DNA of 64,000 nucleotides from an uncultured Helicobacter sp. (GCA_949287835.1 CASEHV010000037.1:85986-149985); one strand, 5' to 3'; positions 6,999 through 17,386 are shown, counted from the stretch's first letter. A program made the numbers and translations. Notes: a model not told the origin generated them from the sequence alone.

Positions 6999-9900
6999 TT
7001 AGACTACCTTATTACTCGGTGCTCTTAGCGCAAAGATTAATAATGATGGAATCACAAATATACTAATGATTGTGGAAATTAGGATTCCACCAGAGATTAC
7101 CGCGCCAAGACCTCTGTATATTTCACTTCCAGCGCCACTTGAGAAAATAAGTGGCAGTAATGCTAGAATGCTAGTAAGCATACTCATATAAATGGGTCTA
7201 ATACGTGAGATTGTAGAATGATATACGCTATCATACACACTCATGCCATAATCTCTAAGATTAATGAGACTTTGATAGACAATCAGAATCGCATTATTCA
7301 CCACAGAGCCTACTAGAATGATAAATCCTAGCATGGTTAGCACATCGAGATTCTGACTTGCGATAAATCTATTGACAAAATCAAGTCCCAAAAAGCCACC
7401 CGCAAGGGCAAAGGGAACGGTGAAAATAATAATAATAGGATAAAAGAAATTACCATACAAAGCACTTAATAATAGATATGTAATAATAAGTGCTAATAAG
7501 AATCCGCCGCTTAGATGCTTTGCTAACTTATCTAGTTTATTTGCATTTCCGCTAACCACAAGTCTATTATCATCTAATAATCCTCTTTTTTGCAGCTTTG
7601 GCTTTATGACATTCTCAATAGTCTCTAGCACTTCTTGCAAGGACATGGAGTTTTGCGGATTAATATAGATTAGTATTGTTCTATCTTGCTCGAAATGGCG
7701 GATTTGCGACATGCCTGTATCCTGCCTTATACTAGCAAGGCTACTTAGCGGGATTATCTGCCCTGATGGCGCATAAATCTGCGAGTATAGGACGTCTTCG
7801 GGACTTTGGGTTGTATTATCAGATTTTAGGATTAAATCTACTATTCTGCCCTCTTTATTTCTAAAATCACCTATCTTTTTCCCCCCGATGATGACATCTA
7901 CAATATCCCCAAAGGTTTTTACATTCAATCCATTAATGGCAAGGGAGCGAATGTCTGGATAGAGATTTATCTCCCTATTGCTTAAATCAAGTGAGGGGAA
8001 TGCCCTAACTCTAGCGCCTTGCAAATACTGCTTTGATAAATCCATAAAGGCACTCGCACACTCCAGCATTCTATCCATGTCAAAGCCTACAATATTGATT
8101 TCTACATTCTCTGATATGCCACTGCTACTAAAGATTCCCTGCTCTACTATCGTGCCTGTGATATTTGGTATAGAATCTATCACCTCACGCATGAGTGGTA
8201 TTAGCTCCTTTACTCTATTCTCATCATCTGAGATAACATAAAAATAAATGCTAACAACCCCCCCTGATACATAGAAATCCTTGATAGCAGGGTATTTAGA
8301 ATCCCCATTAAAACCATTGACTTTCATATACGGCGCTAGGGCATCATGTATGCCATGCGTTATCTCAAATCTCTCCTGATAGCTAAGACCATTTGGTGCC
8401 TGTATGTAGGCTATGAGAAAGTTTTGTGTGCCTTTTGGCAGATAGTCTAGCTTTGGAAATAGTACATAGCTAACCCATATACTAAATCCAGTAAAAACAA
8501 GAACGCATAAGATTCTATTTATCACACTGCGAAGACATATATCAACGCCCTTTACTATGATTGTATGTGCGATAATGCCTATTTTTAGAATCACAGAATC
8601 TATACTATGCTTTATTTTAGAGAGGAATTTATTAGGTTTTCTATCGCTTGTTAGAATCTTTGCTAGATTATAATAAATGCTAGGAATTGCTACAAGACAT
8701 ACGACAAGCGAGATAATCAAGGCGCTACTAGATGCTAAGGCAATATCTGAGAAAAGCTGTCCTATCTCATCTTTTAGTCCAATTATGGGTATGAAAATTG
8801 CCACAGTAGTGATAGTGCTGGCAAATAATGCTCCCAGAACTTCCTTTGTGCCATCTATGCAGGATTCAAACATACGTTTCCCCATGCTATGATGCCTATG
8901 GATATTCTCCACGACCACAATGCTAGAATCTATTATCATACTAATGGCAAAGCTAACCCCTGCTAGCAGTATGACATTAAGACTTCTATCCATAGCATGC
9001 AATAAAATAAAAGAGCTAAGTATGGATATGGGGATAATAATGCTAACCACAAATACGCTAGAGAAACTTCGCAAAAAAGCATAAAGAACCAAAGCGGCAA
9101 GTAAGATTCCCATAATAATATTTTCATTAACTAGCGATATGGCATCTTTTATAAACTTAGAGCTATCTCTCCCCCAATCTATGTAGAGATGATTCTCTTT
9201 TAAGATTCCATTATTGATTTTCTGCGTTAGGCTTCGCACTCTATCGATTAACTCTAAGACATTTGCCTCAGCGGTTGGACGGATTTGTAACGTTATAGCC
9301 TCATCATTATTATGCAGATTTGGCACGGTGGATAAATCATAAGTGTCTATCACACTTGCGATATTGTATAGAAATACCGTTTGTGCATCGCTAGTTTTTA
9401 CCACGGTATTATAGACATCTTTGACATCTTCATATAATCCTATCGTCCTTACACGATATGCCCTCTGTCCATAGTCAAGACTACCTGCTGAGACATTGAT
9501 ATTTCTATTTTGCAATGCCTTTATGACATCATCTATGGTTATGTTATAGTAGGCTAAATCCTTTGTGTTTAATATGACTTGCACCTGCTTTGCCACGCCG
9601 CTAACTATATCTACCATGCCTACGCCATCTAGTCTCTCATAGAGTTTTACGACATCTTCATATATGTATGTGTAGGCTTGTTTTACAGATTGGTCATTAC
9701 TTGATTTTACAAATAAATATACCGCAGGGGGGATTGTCTCACCTGTTGCCTTTATGATTGGATTATCTACATTGTTAGGATAGCCTTTGACTTCTTGGAG
9801 TTTTTGACTTACATCTAACAGAGTTTTTTTCATATCAGAATCTAAATCAAATTCTAAAACCACAGTAGCCACACCATCACGACTATTTGAGGTCATGGAG

Positions 9901-10133
9901 ACTAGATTTGGGACATTTTTTAGGAATTTCTCCTGTCTTTGCGTGATTTCTTTCTCCATTTCATAAGGAGTTGCCCCCGCCCATGTGGTGGTAATGCTAA
10001 TGATTGGTCTTTGAATATTTGGCGTTAGAGAGTAAGGCATTTGCAAGATAGCTAGATAACCAAATAGTAGCATAAAGATAATGCCTACTAAAACGACAAC
10101 AGGATTTCTAACGCTATATTCGACAAATTTCAT
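6999..10133 (-). CDS. RND-family multidrug efflux pump subunit (AcrB/HAE1 type)
   Basis: 1044 residues, the normal length of HAE1-type inner-membrane RND transporters, which export drugs or bile compounds by proton exchange. The N-terminus FVEYSVRNPVVVLVGIIFMLLFGYLAI, the TM4 motif SFAISMIIDSSIVVVENIHRH with its proton-relay Asp, and the repeat fold (second half starting near residue 530) fit. The second half ends with RIRPIYMSMLTSILALLPL and a final TM near ISIFVIPSLLIF. No adaptor or outer-membrane channel gene is adjacent, so it must use partners from elsewhere. It is downstream of pepA by 23 bases and couples to the pseudouridine synthase gene. It differs from the heavy-metal pump at 20091-24095. 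Confidence 0.92.
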   Translation of the reverse strand: MKFVEYSVRNPVVVLVGIIFMLLFGYLAILQMPYSLTPNIQRPIISITTTWAGATPYEMEKEITQRQEKFLKNVPNLVSMTSNSRDGVATVVLEFDLDSDMKKTLLDVSQKLQEVKGYPNNVDNPIIKATGETIPPAVYLFVKSSNDQSVKQAYTYIYEDVVKLYERLDGVGMVDIVSGVAKQVQVILNTKDLAYYNITIDDVIKALQNRNINVSAGSLDYGQRAYRVRTIGLYEDVKDVYNTVVKTSDAQTVFLYNIASVIDTYDLSTVPNLHNNDEAITLQIRPTAEANVLELIDRVRSLTQKINNGILKENHLYIDWGRDSSKFIKDAISLVNENIIMGILLAALVLYAFLRSFSSVFVVSIIIPISILSSFILLHAMDRSLNVILLAGVSFAISMIIDSSIVVVENIHRHHSMGKRMFESCIDGTKEVLGALFASTITTVAIFIPIIGLKDEIGQLFSDIALASSSALIISLVVCLVAIPSIYYNLAKILTSDRKPNKFLSKIKHSIDSVILKIGIIAHTIIVKGVDICLRSVINRILCVLVFTGFSIWVSYVLFPKLDYLPKGTQNFLIAYIQAPNGLSYQERFEITHGIHDALAPYMKVNGFNGDSKYPAIKDFYVSGGVVSIYFYVISDDENRVKELIPLMREVIDSIPNITGTIVEQGIFSSSGISENVEINIVGFDMDRMLECASAFMDLSKQYLQGARVRAFPSLDLSNREINLYPDIRSLAINGLNVKTFGDIVDVIIGGKKIGDFRNKEGRIVDLILKSDNTTQSPEDVLYSQIYAPSGQIIPLSSLASIRQDTGMSQIRHFEQDRTILIYINPQNSMSLQEVLETIENVIKPKLQKRGLLDDNRLVVSGNANKLDKLAKHLSGGFLLALIITYLLLSALYGNFFYPIIIIFTVPFALAGGFLGLDFVNRFIASQNLDVLTMLGFIILVGSVVNNAILIVYQSLINLRDYGMSVYDSVYHSTISRIRPIYMSMLTSILALLPLIFSSGAGSEIYRGLGAVISGGILISTIISIFVIPSLLIFALRAPSNKVV

Positions 10134-10156
10134 TTGTTATATTTAAAGAGCTTCCT

Positions 10157-11626
10157 TTAGTTCTTAGCTATTTTGTCTAAAAACGCCACACAAGCTCTAA
10201 CACCAGCACCACTTGCACCGTGTGGATTAACACCCCAGTCTTTCTCTACGAATGCAGGACCTGCTATGTCGATATGCAGCCACTTATCCTTATACTCATC
10301 TCGTATAAATTCGCTTAGGAATAATCCGGCAGTAATGGCACCGCCATACCTAGAGCTAGAGGTATTGCTAACATCTGCTACTTTAGATTCTATAAGCTTT
10401 TTTAGATGCTTATTAAATGGCAGGGTATGTGCTAATTCACCTGATTGCAGTGCGGCATTTACAAAGTCTTGTTTTAGATTCTCATTAAAGCCCATAACGC
10501 CACTTGTGTATTCCCCAAGTGCTACGACACAAGCCCCCGTTAGTGTCGCAAAATCTAGGATAATATCCACATCTAAATCTTGTGCATAGCTAAGGCAGTC
10601 TGCTAATACTAGCCTACCCTCTGCGTCTGTATTCTTTACCTCTATACTTTTTTTCTCCCTTGATACCAAAATATCATCGGGACGATACGCGCTCTTTCCT
10701 ATGGCATTATCTGTGATTCCCATAATGGCATGTAGCTCGATATTTAGATTTAGCCTAGCTGCTGCCATAAATGTCCCTAGCACGGCACATGCCCCGCCCT
10801 TATCTGCTTTCATAGTCGTCATGTAATCGGCAGGTTTTAGGCTAAGACCGCCTGTGTCATATACTAAGCCCTTGCCGACTATAGCGACTTTTTTTGTATT
10901 TTCGCTCACAGATGAGGGCTTGTAGATGAGGTGGGTTAGGAATGCGGGGAAATTTGACGCCGAATTAACCGCTACAAAGGCACCCATCTTCTGCTCCTCC
11001 ATGTAGGAATTGCTACGATTGATTGCCTTTATCTCTGGGTTTTTTAGCTCCTTTGAGAGTTTATTGACCTCATTTTGTGCTAACTCGGATAGATATACTG
11101 AGTTTGCGATATTTGGCGGCGTATTGACAATATCTCTTACGAAATTTACACTATCGCATATTATCTTAGAATCTTTTAAGGAACTTTCCTCTACGCCAGA
11201 TAGACTAATCTCAAGGCTGTGATTCTCATCGCTACTTTTTAGCCCTCTATACTCATAGAATCCTAGCCATAAACCTTGTAAAATATGGAATATAGCCTCT
11301 TTTGAAAACTCGCCTAAATCCATACTAGCACTCTTTATTTTTAGATTCTTTAACGCTCTAACTGCACTGCAACCAGCCTCCTGATAGACATATACCTCGC
11401 TACTATCGCTCATAGTAGCACTTTTAGAATCCAAGCTAAGACCTACATAGAGAATCTTGCTATCTTGCGCTAGGAAACTGCCCTTTGCATCTGCCCATAG
11501 ATTCTCTAACAATTCCTTGTCTTTTGTGCTTGAGAGATTATCTTTGGCTATGAAAGCGACTTTTATATCTGCATTAGCATTCTGCGAATTAACGTTCTGT
11601 ATGCTTATTTTCAAATTTTTCCACAT
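10157..11626 (-). CDS. pepA: Leucyl (M17) aminopeptidase
   Basis: A 489-residue cytosolic metallo-exopeptidase. I place the start at the ATG of MWKNLKISIQ (complement of 11624-11626) because AAAAGGT precedes it and it falls four bases after the dedA gene. A longer frame would run back into dedA. M17 hallmarks: the active-site block VGKGLVYDTGGLSLKPADYMTTMKADKGGA (contains the zinc-binding Lys and Asp), VKNTDAEGRLVLADCL (NTDAEGRL signature), and the C-terminal GPAFVEKDWGVNPHGASGAGVRA. The pairing with a DedA gene matches H. pylori (HP0570/HP0571, from memory). Confidence 0.95.
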   Translation of the reverse strand: MWKNLKISIQNVNSQNANADIKVAFIAKDNLSSTKDKELLENLWADAKGSFLAQDSKILYVGLSLDSKSATMSDSSEVYVYQEAGCSAVRALKNLKIKSASMDLGEFSKEAIFHILQGLWLGFYEYRGLKSSDENHSLEISLSGVEESSLKDSKIICDSVNFVRDIVNTPPNIANSVYLSELAQNEVNKLSKELKNPEIKAINRSNSYMEEQKMGAFVAVNSASNFPAFLTHLIYKPSSVSENTKKVAIVGKGLVYDTGGLSLKPADYMTTMKADKGGACAVLGTFMAAARLNLNIELHAIMGITDNAIGKSAYRPDDILVSREKKSIEVKNTDAEGRLVLADCLSYAQDLDVDIILDFATLTGACVVALGEYTSGVMGFNENLKQDFVNAALQSGELAHTLPFNKHLKKLIESKVADVSNTSSSRYGGAITAGLFLSEFIRDEYKDKWLHIDIAGPAFVEKDWGVNPHGASGAGVRACVAFLDKIAKN

Positions 11627-11630
11627 AGTT

Positions 11631-12326
11631 TTACCTTTTTTGCTTGGCTTTATTACGCATGAAAACAAATATTGCAATCACGGCAATTATAGCTAATAAT
11701 ATGAGTAATAAGCTAGGATTTTCCTGCACTTTCTGCACGAGGCTTTGCAAAAACTCCAAAATTCTATCGCCAAAATACCATGCAGGCACTATCGTGATAG
11801 CCGCCCACGCCCACGCTGAGATTAGGTTTATAAGGGCAAATTTCATAGCAGAGTATCGTGTCAATCCTATGCTAATGGGTATGATTGTCCGCAGTCCATA
11901 CATATATCTTTGCACAAAAATTATGGGCCACCCGTATTTCTGCATAAGCCTTGAGGCTAGAGCGAATTTTCTCCTTTGACTTCTAAATTTTTTCTGCACA
12001 TAATTTTTATTTAATCTCCCTATGTAAAAATATATTTGGTCACCTGTGAATCCACCAAGCCCCGCTATAAAAATACAAAAATATACATTTAAATATCCCT
12101 GATGAGATGCAATACCTGCAAGTAATAATCCCCATTCTCCCTCTAAAACACTCCATAAAAATAATATGACATAGCCCCAGTCTTGCACATTGTCATGCCA
12201 TAGCGTGGAGATGGTGTCTTCTAGTGATAGGTCAGAGTTTTTTACATAATCAACAAGTGTGCCTATGATGATAATGCCGATTAAAGCTATAATTATGCTT
12301 TTTATATTTTGCCTTATTAACTGCAT
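11631..12326 (-). CDS. DedA-family membrane protein
   Basis: 231 residues, an inner-membrane protein of the DedA/SNARE-associated family, whose members act in undecaprenyl phosphate or lipid flipping and envelope homeostasis. The signature segment GGFTGDQIYFYIGRLNKNYVQKKF and the second repeat VQRYMYGLRTIIPISIGLTRYSAMKF (glycine, arginine and proline in reentrant helices) are clear. There is an N-terminal TM (IIIALIGIIIIGTLV) and a C-terminal TM (LLILLAIIAVIAIFVFM) ending in a basic tail. It is the first gene of the leftward operon; pepA starts four bases after its stop. Confidence 0.85.
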   Translation of the reverse strand: MQLIRQNIKSIIIALIGIIIIGTLVDYVKNSDLSLEDTISTLWHDNVQDWGYVILFLWSVLEGEWGLLLAGIASHQGYLNVYFCIFIAGLGGFTGDQIYFYIGRLNKNYVQKKFRSQRRKFALASRLMQKYGWPIIFVQRYMYGLRTIIPISIGLTRYSAMKFALINLISAWAWAAITIVPAWYFGDRILEFLQSLVQKVQENPSLLLILLAIIAVIAIFVFMRNKAKQKR

Positions 12327-12377
12327 AACAATCCTTCAGGGAAAAATACTTAAGATTGAAAACAAACTAAAAAAATG

Positions 12378-12383
12378 TATAAT
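12378..12383 (+). promoter_or_regulatory. rnhA: -10 box for the rnhA-lnt operon
   Basis: TATAAT preceded directly by TG, 37 bases before the rnhA GTG start. The divergent dedA gene begins at 12326, so this short gap must hold both promoters. Confidence 0.5.
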
Positions 12384-12420
12384 TGTAAGACATTTATATA
12401 AATGAAAGGCTGTGGGTTAA

Positions 12421-12855
12421 GTGAAAGAAGTAAATTTATACACAGATGGTTCTAGTTTGGGAAATCCTGGTGCTAGTGGATATTGTGCCTTGCTAGAGTA
12501 TTTTCTACCAAGTGGTGAGCCATTATATATACAAAAAAGTGGAGGGGAGAAATATAGCACAAATGGCAGAATGGAGCTAAAGGCAGTTGTAGAGGGACTT
12601 TCACTTTTAAGAGAGCCTTGTGTGGTTACTATTATTTGTGATTCAAAGTATGTATGTGATTCCATAGATGTATATTTGCAGGGCTGGATTGACAAGGGCT
12701 TTAAAGATGTAAAACACACGGATTTATGGGGAGAGTATATGAGGCTTACAAGTCAGAATAAAATTATCACAAAATGGGTAAAGGCACATAGCGGACATTC
12801 GCAAAATGAGCATTGTGATAGGGTTGCAAAGGAGAATGCTAGGTATTATCAGTAA
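12421..12855 (+). CDS. rnhA: Ribonuclease HI
   Basis: 144 residues, the size of bacterial RNase HI, which cuts RNA in RNA:DNA hybrids. The catalytic carboxylates are visible: D9 in LYTDGSSLGNPG, Glu in GRMELKAVVEGL, Asp in ICDSKYVCDSI and the late Asp in HCDRVAKENA, with the conserved KWVKAHSGH before it. The start is GTG; AAAGG about ten bases upstream supports it and no in-frame ATG precedes the DG motif. It begins a rightward operon with an MBL hydrolase, a GT9 glycosyltransferase and lnt. Confidence 0.95.
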   Translation: MKEVNLYTDGSSLGNPGASGYCALLEYFLPSGEPLYIQKSGGEKYSTNGRMELKAVVEGLSLLREPCVVTIICDSKYVCDSIDVYLQGWIDKGFKDVKHTDLWGEYMRLTSQNKIITKWVKAHSGHSQNEHCDRVAKENARYYQ

Positions 12856-12906
12856 GATTAGAGTTTGAATCAAAGCTATTATATTACAAACTTATATTAA
12901 GGAGAG

Positions 12907-13515
12907 ATGATGAATATTTTAAAAGAACCATTTGGGCAGTATCGGACAAATGCTTATATTTTGCTATTTGATGGCTTTGAGTTTGTGATAGACCCTGGGG
13001 TAGATTCTACAGATTGGGTAATTAGTCATGCCAAAAATCTTAAGGCAATATTAATTACCCACGGACATTTTGACCATATATGGGACGTATCATCTTTGCA
13101 AAAGAAGACAAATGCACCCATATATTGCCCTAGCAAAGATTGCTTCATGCTTGAGAGCGATTGCTTTGAGCTAGGTCTTGAGGTATGCACTCCGACTTAT
13201 CGCGTAGATGATAATAAGGGCAGGACAACATTAAATATTAATGGCATTGATGTTACATATTGGCATTTTCCCGGGCATACGCCAGGTTGCTCTATGATAG
13301 AGATAGATGGGCATTTTTTTAGCGGTGATTTTATATTTCACAGAAGTATAGGTCGTTATGATTTTCCCTATTCTAATGAAAAAGATATGAAAGATTCCCT
13401 TCAACGATTTATGTTAATCGATAATGATTTTATCATTCACCCAGGGCATGGCATGGATACAAGTGTCTTTAGTGAGCAGAAAAATATTCCATTGTGGATA
13501 AGGCAGATTGGCTAG
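12907..13515 (+). CDS. Metallo-beta-lactamase fold hydrolase (glyoxalase II-like)
   Basis: 202 residues with the zinc motif ILITHGHFDHIWD (THxHxDH, about residues 57-64). Further zinc ligands lie in the HFPGHTPGCSMIEIDGHFFSGDFIF block (His near 118, Asp near 139) and the C-terminal IIHPGHGMDTS His. The length matches the small YcbL/glyoxalase II-like subgroup. It starts 51 bases after rnhA with GGAGAG before the ATG. The substrate cannot be told from sequence. The next gene begins directly after its TAG. Confidence 0.85.
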   Translation: MMNILKEPFGQYRTNAYILLFDGFEFVIDPGVDSTDWVISHAKNLKAILITHGHFDHIWDVSSLQKKTNAPIYCPSKDCFMLESDCFELGLEVCTPTYRVDDNKGRTTLNINGIDVTYWHFPGHTPGCSMIEIDGHFFSGDFIFHRSIGRYDFPYSNEKDMKDSLQRFMLIDNDFIIHPGHGMDTSVFSEQKNIPLWIRQIG

Positions 13516-14571
13516 ATGATAAGGCTAAATCCAAATAAGGAGTATAATTTTTTACTTGTGCATTGTGCGGAGTACAGAGATGGTGTTGGTAGCATATTAT
13601 CCATTCCGTGTATAGAGATACTCAAACGTCATTTTAAGCACTCAAAGATATATTTTCTAGCACATTCTAGTATGAAAGATTTTTTTATAAACAATCCTTT
13701 TTTAGAACATGTTTTTTTCATAGATGATGTAAATTTAAGGAAAAAGTTAAGAGAAAATAAAATTCATGTAGCAATATCGCTTTTTCCCGATAAAGTTAGC
13801 ACCATAGCATTATTTCGTGCAAATATTAAAACTCGTATTGGAATCTTTTCTAAGTTTCATTCATTATTGTTTAATTATAAAATCAAGCAAAAACGAACGC
13901 AATCTGATAAACATGAGATTCTCTACAATATATCATTGTTAAAACCGCTAGGCTGTGATGAGGCATCATTTCCAAAAATCTATCTAAATATACATGAAAA
14001 GCAAGTAGCCCAGCAGTATGTCAATACGATATTTAATGATTCTACATACATTGCTATATGCCCTAGCTCTGCTATGCAGGGAATACATTTTGGCTGGTCT
14101 ATTAAGAATTTTTTTCATCTTGCAAATGAATTATGCAGGGATTATAATGTGTTGATTCTAGCGACAAAAGAAGAACTAGATAGCTATAAGGATATTTTAA
14201 AAAACTATGAAAATATTTCGGAAAATAATATTTTTGATTCCCAAAAAATTGATATTTCCTGTGATTATAAACGCAAAATGATTGCCACACTCAGCTGTGC
14301 GTCTTTGTGCATTGCAAATAATCATGTGTTATTGCATAGTGCAAATGCGTTTGACATTCCTACTATTAGCTTTTTTCCGTATACGAAATATATAAATCCT
14401 ATGCGATACGCACCATTATCTAGCAAACATATACATAAGATTCTAACACCGTATGGAATCTTTAATCCCAAAGATTCTAATAATCATAGCTATATTGATG
14501 CACAGGATTCTATGAGACTTGCTAATATAACGCCGCAGTTAGTATTAGATATAATAAAAGGTCTTCAATGA
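13516..14571 (+). CDS. GT9 family glycosyltransferase (heptosyltransferase-like)
   Basis: 351 residues, GT-B fold. The N-terminal half (FLLVHCAEYRDGVGSILSIPCIEILKRHF, then IYFLAHSSMKDFF, FIDD) matches the GT9 pattern of heptosyltransferases that extend the lipopolysaccharide core. The C-terminal nucleotide-sugar half has IAICPSSAMQGIHFGWSIKNFFHLANELC and the end-region LCIANNHVLLHSANAFDIPTISFFP, the usual donor-binding segment. It sits between the MBL hydrolase (ATG immediately after that stop) and lnt (four-base overlap), so the operon contributes to envelope synthesis. It is diverged enough that the exact acceptor is unknown. Confidence 0.75.
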   Translation: MIRLNPNKEYNFLLVHCAEYRDGVGSILSIPCIEILKRHFKHSKIYFLAHSSMKDFFINNPFLEHVFFIDDVNLRKKLRENKIHVAISLFPDKVSTIALFRANIKTRIGIFSKFHSLLFNYKIKQKRTQSDKHEILYNISLLKPLGCDEASFPKIYLNIHEKQVAQQYVNTIFNDSTYIAICPSSAMQGIHFGWSIKNFFHLANELCRDYNVLILATKEELDSYKDILKNYENISENNIFDSQKIDISCDYKRKMIATLSCASLCIANNHVLLHSANAFDIPTISFFPYTKYINPMRYAPLSSKHIHKILTPYGIFNPKDSNNHSYIDAQDSMRLANITPQLVLDIIKGLQ

Positions 14572-16202
14572 ATAAAGCTAAGATGTTGTTAATAAAATTT
14601 AAAATTATTGCAATAATTATTTCTCTAATAGAGTGTACCTTTGCTTATAAAAATAGGAAATTAAATCGTTTTGTTACTTCTTTAAATCATATCATCACAC
14701 CAAAGAAGCTAAGAGAGAAAAATAATATTGCGTATAGAATCTACATAGGAATGATTTCCGCATTTGCATTTTGGCTACCATTATTTTCCTTTGCACTGCA
14801 TGAGTTGGTAAATATATATGTATATATGTGTGTTAGCATTATTGTAATTGTTGCGATGTGCTATGTTTTTTATAGAGCGTTTGCTGCAGCGAATTTATTA
14901 AAAAATCCCGCTTTTATATTATATGTTTTTACATTTCTTTCAATCTTTATTATGTCTTTGTTACATAAAAATTCATATATTCTAACGAGCCTTTTTTATC
15001 CGCTAACCATTTGTATTTTTCTATTTCTTGATAGGAGATTTAGATTCTGGTTTGGCTTTTTTGTGGGGGTATTTGGTCTTTATTGGATTACTTTATCGTT
15101 TAGATTCTATGGCATTGGTTGGGCGATACCATTTGTGATTATTTGTATTGGAATCGTGATAGCTATAATGATGTATTTTTTATTATTTTTTAATGATTTT
15201 AATATAAGATTTTTAGCATTACTTTCACTTTTTATCATTCACCCTTTTGGGTTTAACTGGCTAAATGTAGCCTATCTTAGCTCATATAGTGTTTTTAGTG
15301 CTTTTCATAGTCTTTTATTAATACCCATTGCGATATATGTCATATATAATATGAAATATGTATGGAAATATCTATCTTTTGTATTTCTTATATTATCCTT
15401 TAATATGAATTTTACAACACAAGAGCCGAAGCTAAAAATCAAAGTCGTGCAGACTCATTACGCACAGGATAATAAATGGAGTAAGGAATCCTTGCAGAAT
15501 ATCATTGATGAGAATCTAAAAGAGATACAAAGTGCCATTGATGAAAAATATGAAATAGTAGTGCTGCCAGAGACTTCATTCCCTTTTTCTATGCGAGAAG
15601 ACAGCGATTTATACTTTAGATTATTGGATATGAGTAGGTATATTATTATTGTATTTGGTGCTTTAAGGTATATGGATTATGACTTTACAAATAATCATCA
15701 CGATGTTATATCGCTAGATTCTATACAAAAGCAAGGCCCTGCATACACTACCTTAATACCAGATAGCTCTAAGGGATATTATAACTCTATTTTCATACTC
15801 TCAAATGCCACAGGTATAATAGCTGATAAAATTAATCTTGTCCCCTTTGGCGAGACCCTGCCATTTAATAGCATTCTAGCCCCGATATATGAAAAAATCA
15901 TGGGAGAAACATTTGGCTTTAATGCTGGAAAAGACACTGTAAAACTCTCTTTGCATAACAATATCATTTCACTTGCAAATTGCTATGAGGGGACTACTGA
16001 TATGCCTTATAAGGGAAATGTAGATTCTGTAATCATGCTTAGTAATAATGCGTGGTTTTATCCCTCACTGCAGCCTTTTTTACAAAAAATGATAATAAAA
16101 TATTATGCAGTGCTAAATCATAGCTTTGTATATCATTCTACAAATTACACCCAAAAAGCAATCATTTCTCCAAATAATTGGCTAGATTTTAACAAGAACT
16201 AA
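14568..16202 (+). CDS. lnt: Apolipoprotein N-acyltransferase
   Basis: 544 residues. Lnt adds the third acyl chain to the N-terminal cysteine of lipoproteins, with its nitrilase domain in the periplasm. Several TM helices fill residues about 10-285. The nitrilase-like domain follows, with the catalytic triad visible: Glu in VVLPETSFPF (about 333), Lys in ADKINLVPFGETLPF (about 421) and Cys in SLANCYEGTT (about 472). The usual final TM is not obvious, and the C-terminus (residues 500-544) is short. The start overlaps the GT9 gene by four bases. The last 14 bases overlap the convergent dxr gene. Confidence 0.88.
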   Translation: MNKAKMLLIKFKIIAIIISLIECTFAYKNRKLNRFVTSLNHIITPKKLREKNNIAYRIYIGMISAFAFWLPLFSFALHELVNIYVYMCVSIIVIVAMCYVFYRAFAAANLLKNPAFILYVFTFLSIFIMSLLHKNSYILTSLFYPLTICIFLFLDRRFRFWFGFFVGVFGLYWITLSFRFYGIGWAIPFVIICIGIVIAIMMYFLLFFNDFNIRFLALLSLFIIHPFGFNWLNVAYLSSYSVFSAFHSLLLIPIAIYVIYNMKYVWKYLSFVFLILSFNMNFTTQEPKLKIKVVQTHYAQDNKWSKESLQNIIDENLKEIQSAIDEKYEIVVLPETSFPFSMREDSDLYFRLLDMSRYIIIVFGALRYMDYDFTNNHHDVISLDSIQKQGPAYTTLIPDSSKGYYNSIFILSNATGIIADKINLVPFGETLPFNSILAPIYEKIMGETFGFNAGKDTVKLSLHNNIISLANCYEGTTDMPYKGNVDSVIMLSNNAWFYPSLQPFLQKMIIKYYAVLNHSFVYHSTNYTQKAIISPNNWLDFNKN

Positions 16203-17280
16203 GCCACCTCAAAACCTCACTTCTTATCTCCACAATATCCTCTATACTTTCCTCAATCTCGCAGTCTCTAAAGCGATTTAGCGCCTCACTTATATATTTA
16301 TCAAAGTAGGAGAATGGAATCTTTTCCTCTAAAAATTGCGTTTGCAAATATTCATTACTAGCATTTAGCACGACTCCTAAATGTGGATTCTCTAACAATA
16401 AATCCTTGTGTCGCCACAGAGGGTATCGCTCAATGGATATTTCTTGAAAGTCAATTTTTAAAAGCTCTTTTATGCCAATAGATTCTATGTCAAAATACTT
16501 TTGCTCCCCCATATCTAGCATTCCATAAGAGAGGGGCAGTCTCATATCTGCACTGCCAATATGTGCTAGCATATTTCCATCCTCTAGCTGCACTAGGGCA
16601 TGCACTAGGGAGTTTCGCTCGATTAGGGCATCTATATTTTTAGTGCCAAATAGCCAATATGCCTCTAGGATTTCATAGAGTTTATTTACCATTGTGGCAG
16701 AATCTATCGTAATGCGGCTTCCCATGCGCCATGTGGGGTGCGCTAGAACTTCGCTTAATGTAGCATTATGAATGCGACTAGATTCTATATCACGCAATGC
16801 CCCGCCAGATGCGGTAATGTAGAGATTCCTAAATGCCATATCCGTGCTATTTAGCAATGTATAAAGGCTGAAATGCTCACTATCTATGGGGAAGATATTG
16901 CTGCTTGAGAGGAGATTACCCGCTATGACTAGAGATTCTTTATTTGCCAAAAGTATCTCTAAATCAAGCTCTGCTGCCCTTAGGCTAAAGGCTAGTCCAG
17001 AGAATCCCACAATGGCATTTAGAATCTTTTTACTACTGCATAGCCCTAGCATATCTAGTATCTCTTCTTTCCCTACAAAGATGGTGCAATCTCTAGCCTC
17101 CAGCCGCTCTAATGCACTCTCGTCATAGATTCCCACATAAGCGGGATTTAGCTCTTTTATTTGCTTATTTAATAACTCTACATTGTTATTGCACACCAGG
17201 GCTTCTATTTGTATATCAAATCTCTTTGCTACCTCTATGGCATTTATGCCTATGCTACCAGTGCTACCTAGTATGACCAT
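16189..17280 (-). CDS. dxr: 1-deoxy-D-xylulose 5-phosphate reductoisomerase
   Basis: 363 residues, an enzyme of the MEP isoprenoid pathway that makes 2-C-methylerythritol 4-phosphate with NADPH. The N-terminal VILGSTGSIGINAIEV is the NADPH-binding turn. LLANKESLVIAG, PIDSEHFSLY, TASGGALRD, and HPTWRMGSRITIDSATMVNKLYE supply the metal and substrate sites. It is somewhat shorter than the E. coli enzyme (398), as in other Helicobacter. The gene is monocistronic here, convergent with lnt (14-base overlap) and divergent from pstB. Confidence 0.95.
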   Translation of the reverse strand: MVILGSTGSIGINAIEVAKRFDIQIEALVCNNNVELLNKQIKELNPAYVGIYDESALERLEARDCTIFVGKEEILDMLGLCSSKKILNAIVGFSGLAFSLRAAELDLEILLANKESLVIAGNLLSSSNIFPIDSEHFSLYTLLNSTDMAFRNLYITASGGALRDIESSRIHNATLSEVLAHPTWRMGSRITIDSATMVNKLYEILEAYWLFGTKNIDALIERNSLVHALVQLEDGNMLAHIGSADMRLPLSYGMLDMGEQKYFDIESIGIKELLKIDFQEISIERYPLWRHKDLLLENPHLGVVLNASNEYLQTQFLEEKIPFSYFDKYISEALNRFRDCEIEESIEDIVEIRSEVLRWLSSC

Positions 17281-17386
17281 GGGAATCCTTACTTTAAAAT
17301 CTTATAATTTTACTTATTCTTTACATAACTTTATCTATCTCTTACATAAAAGTCTTAGCATGAGAAAAATTTCTTAGGAGATTCTC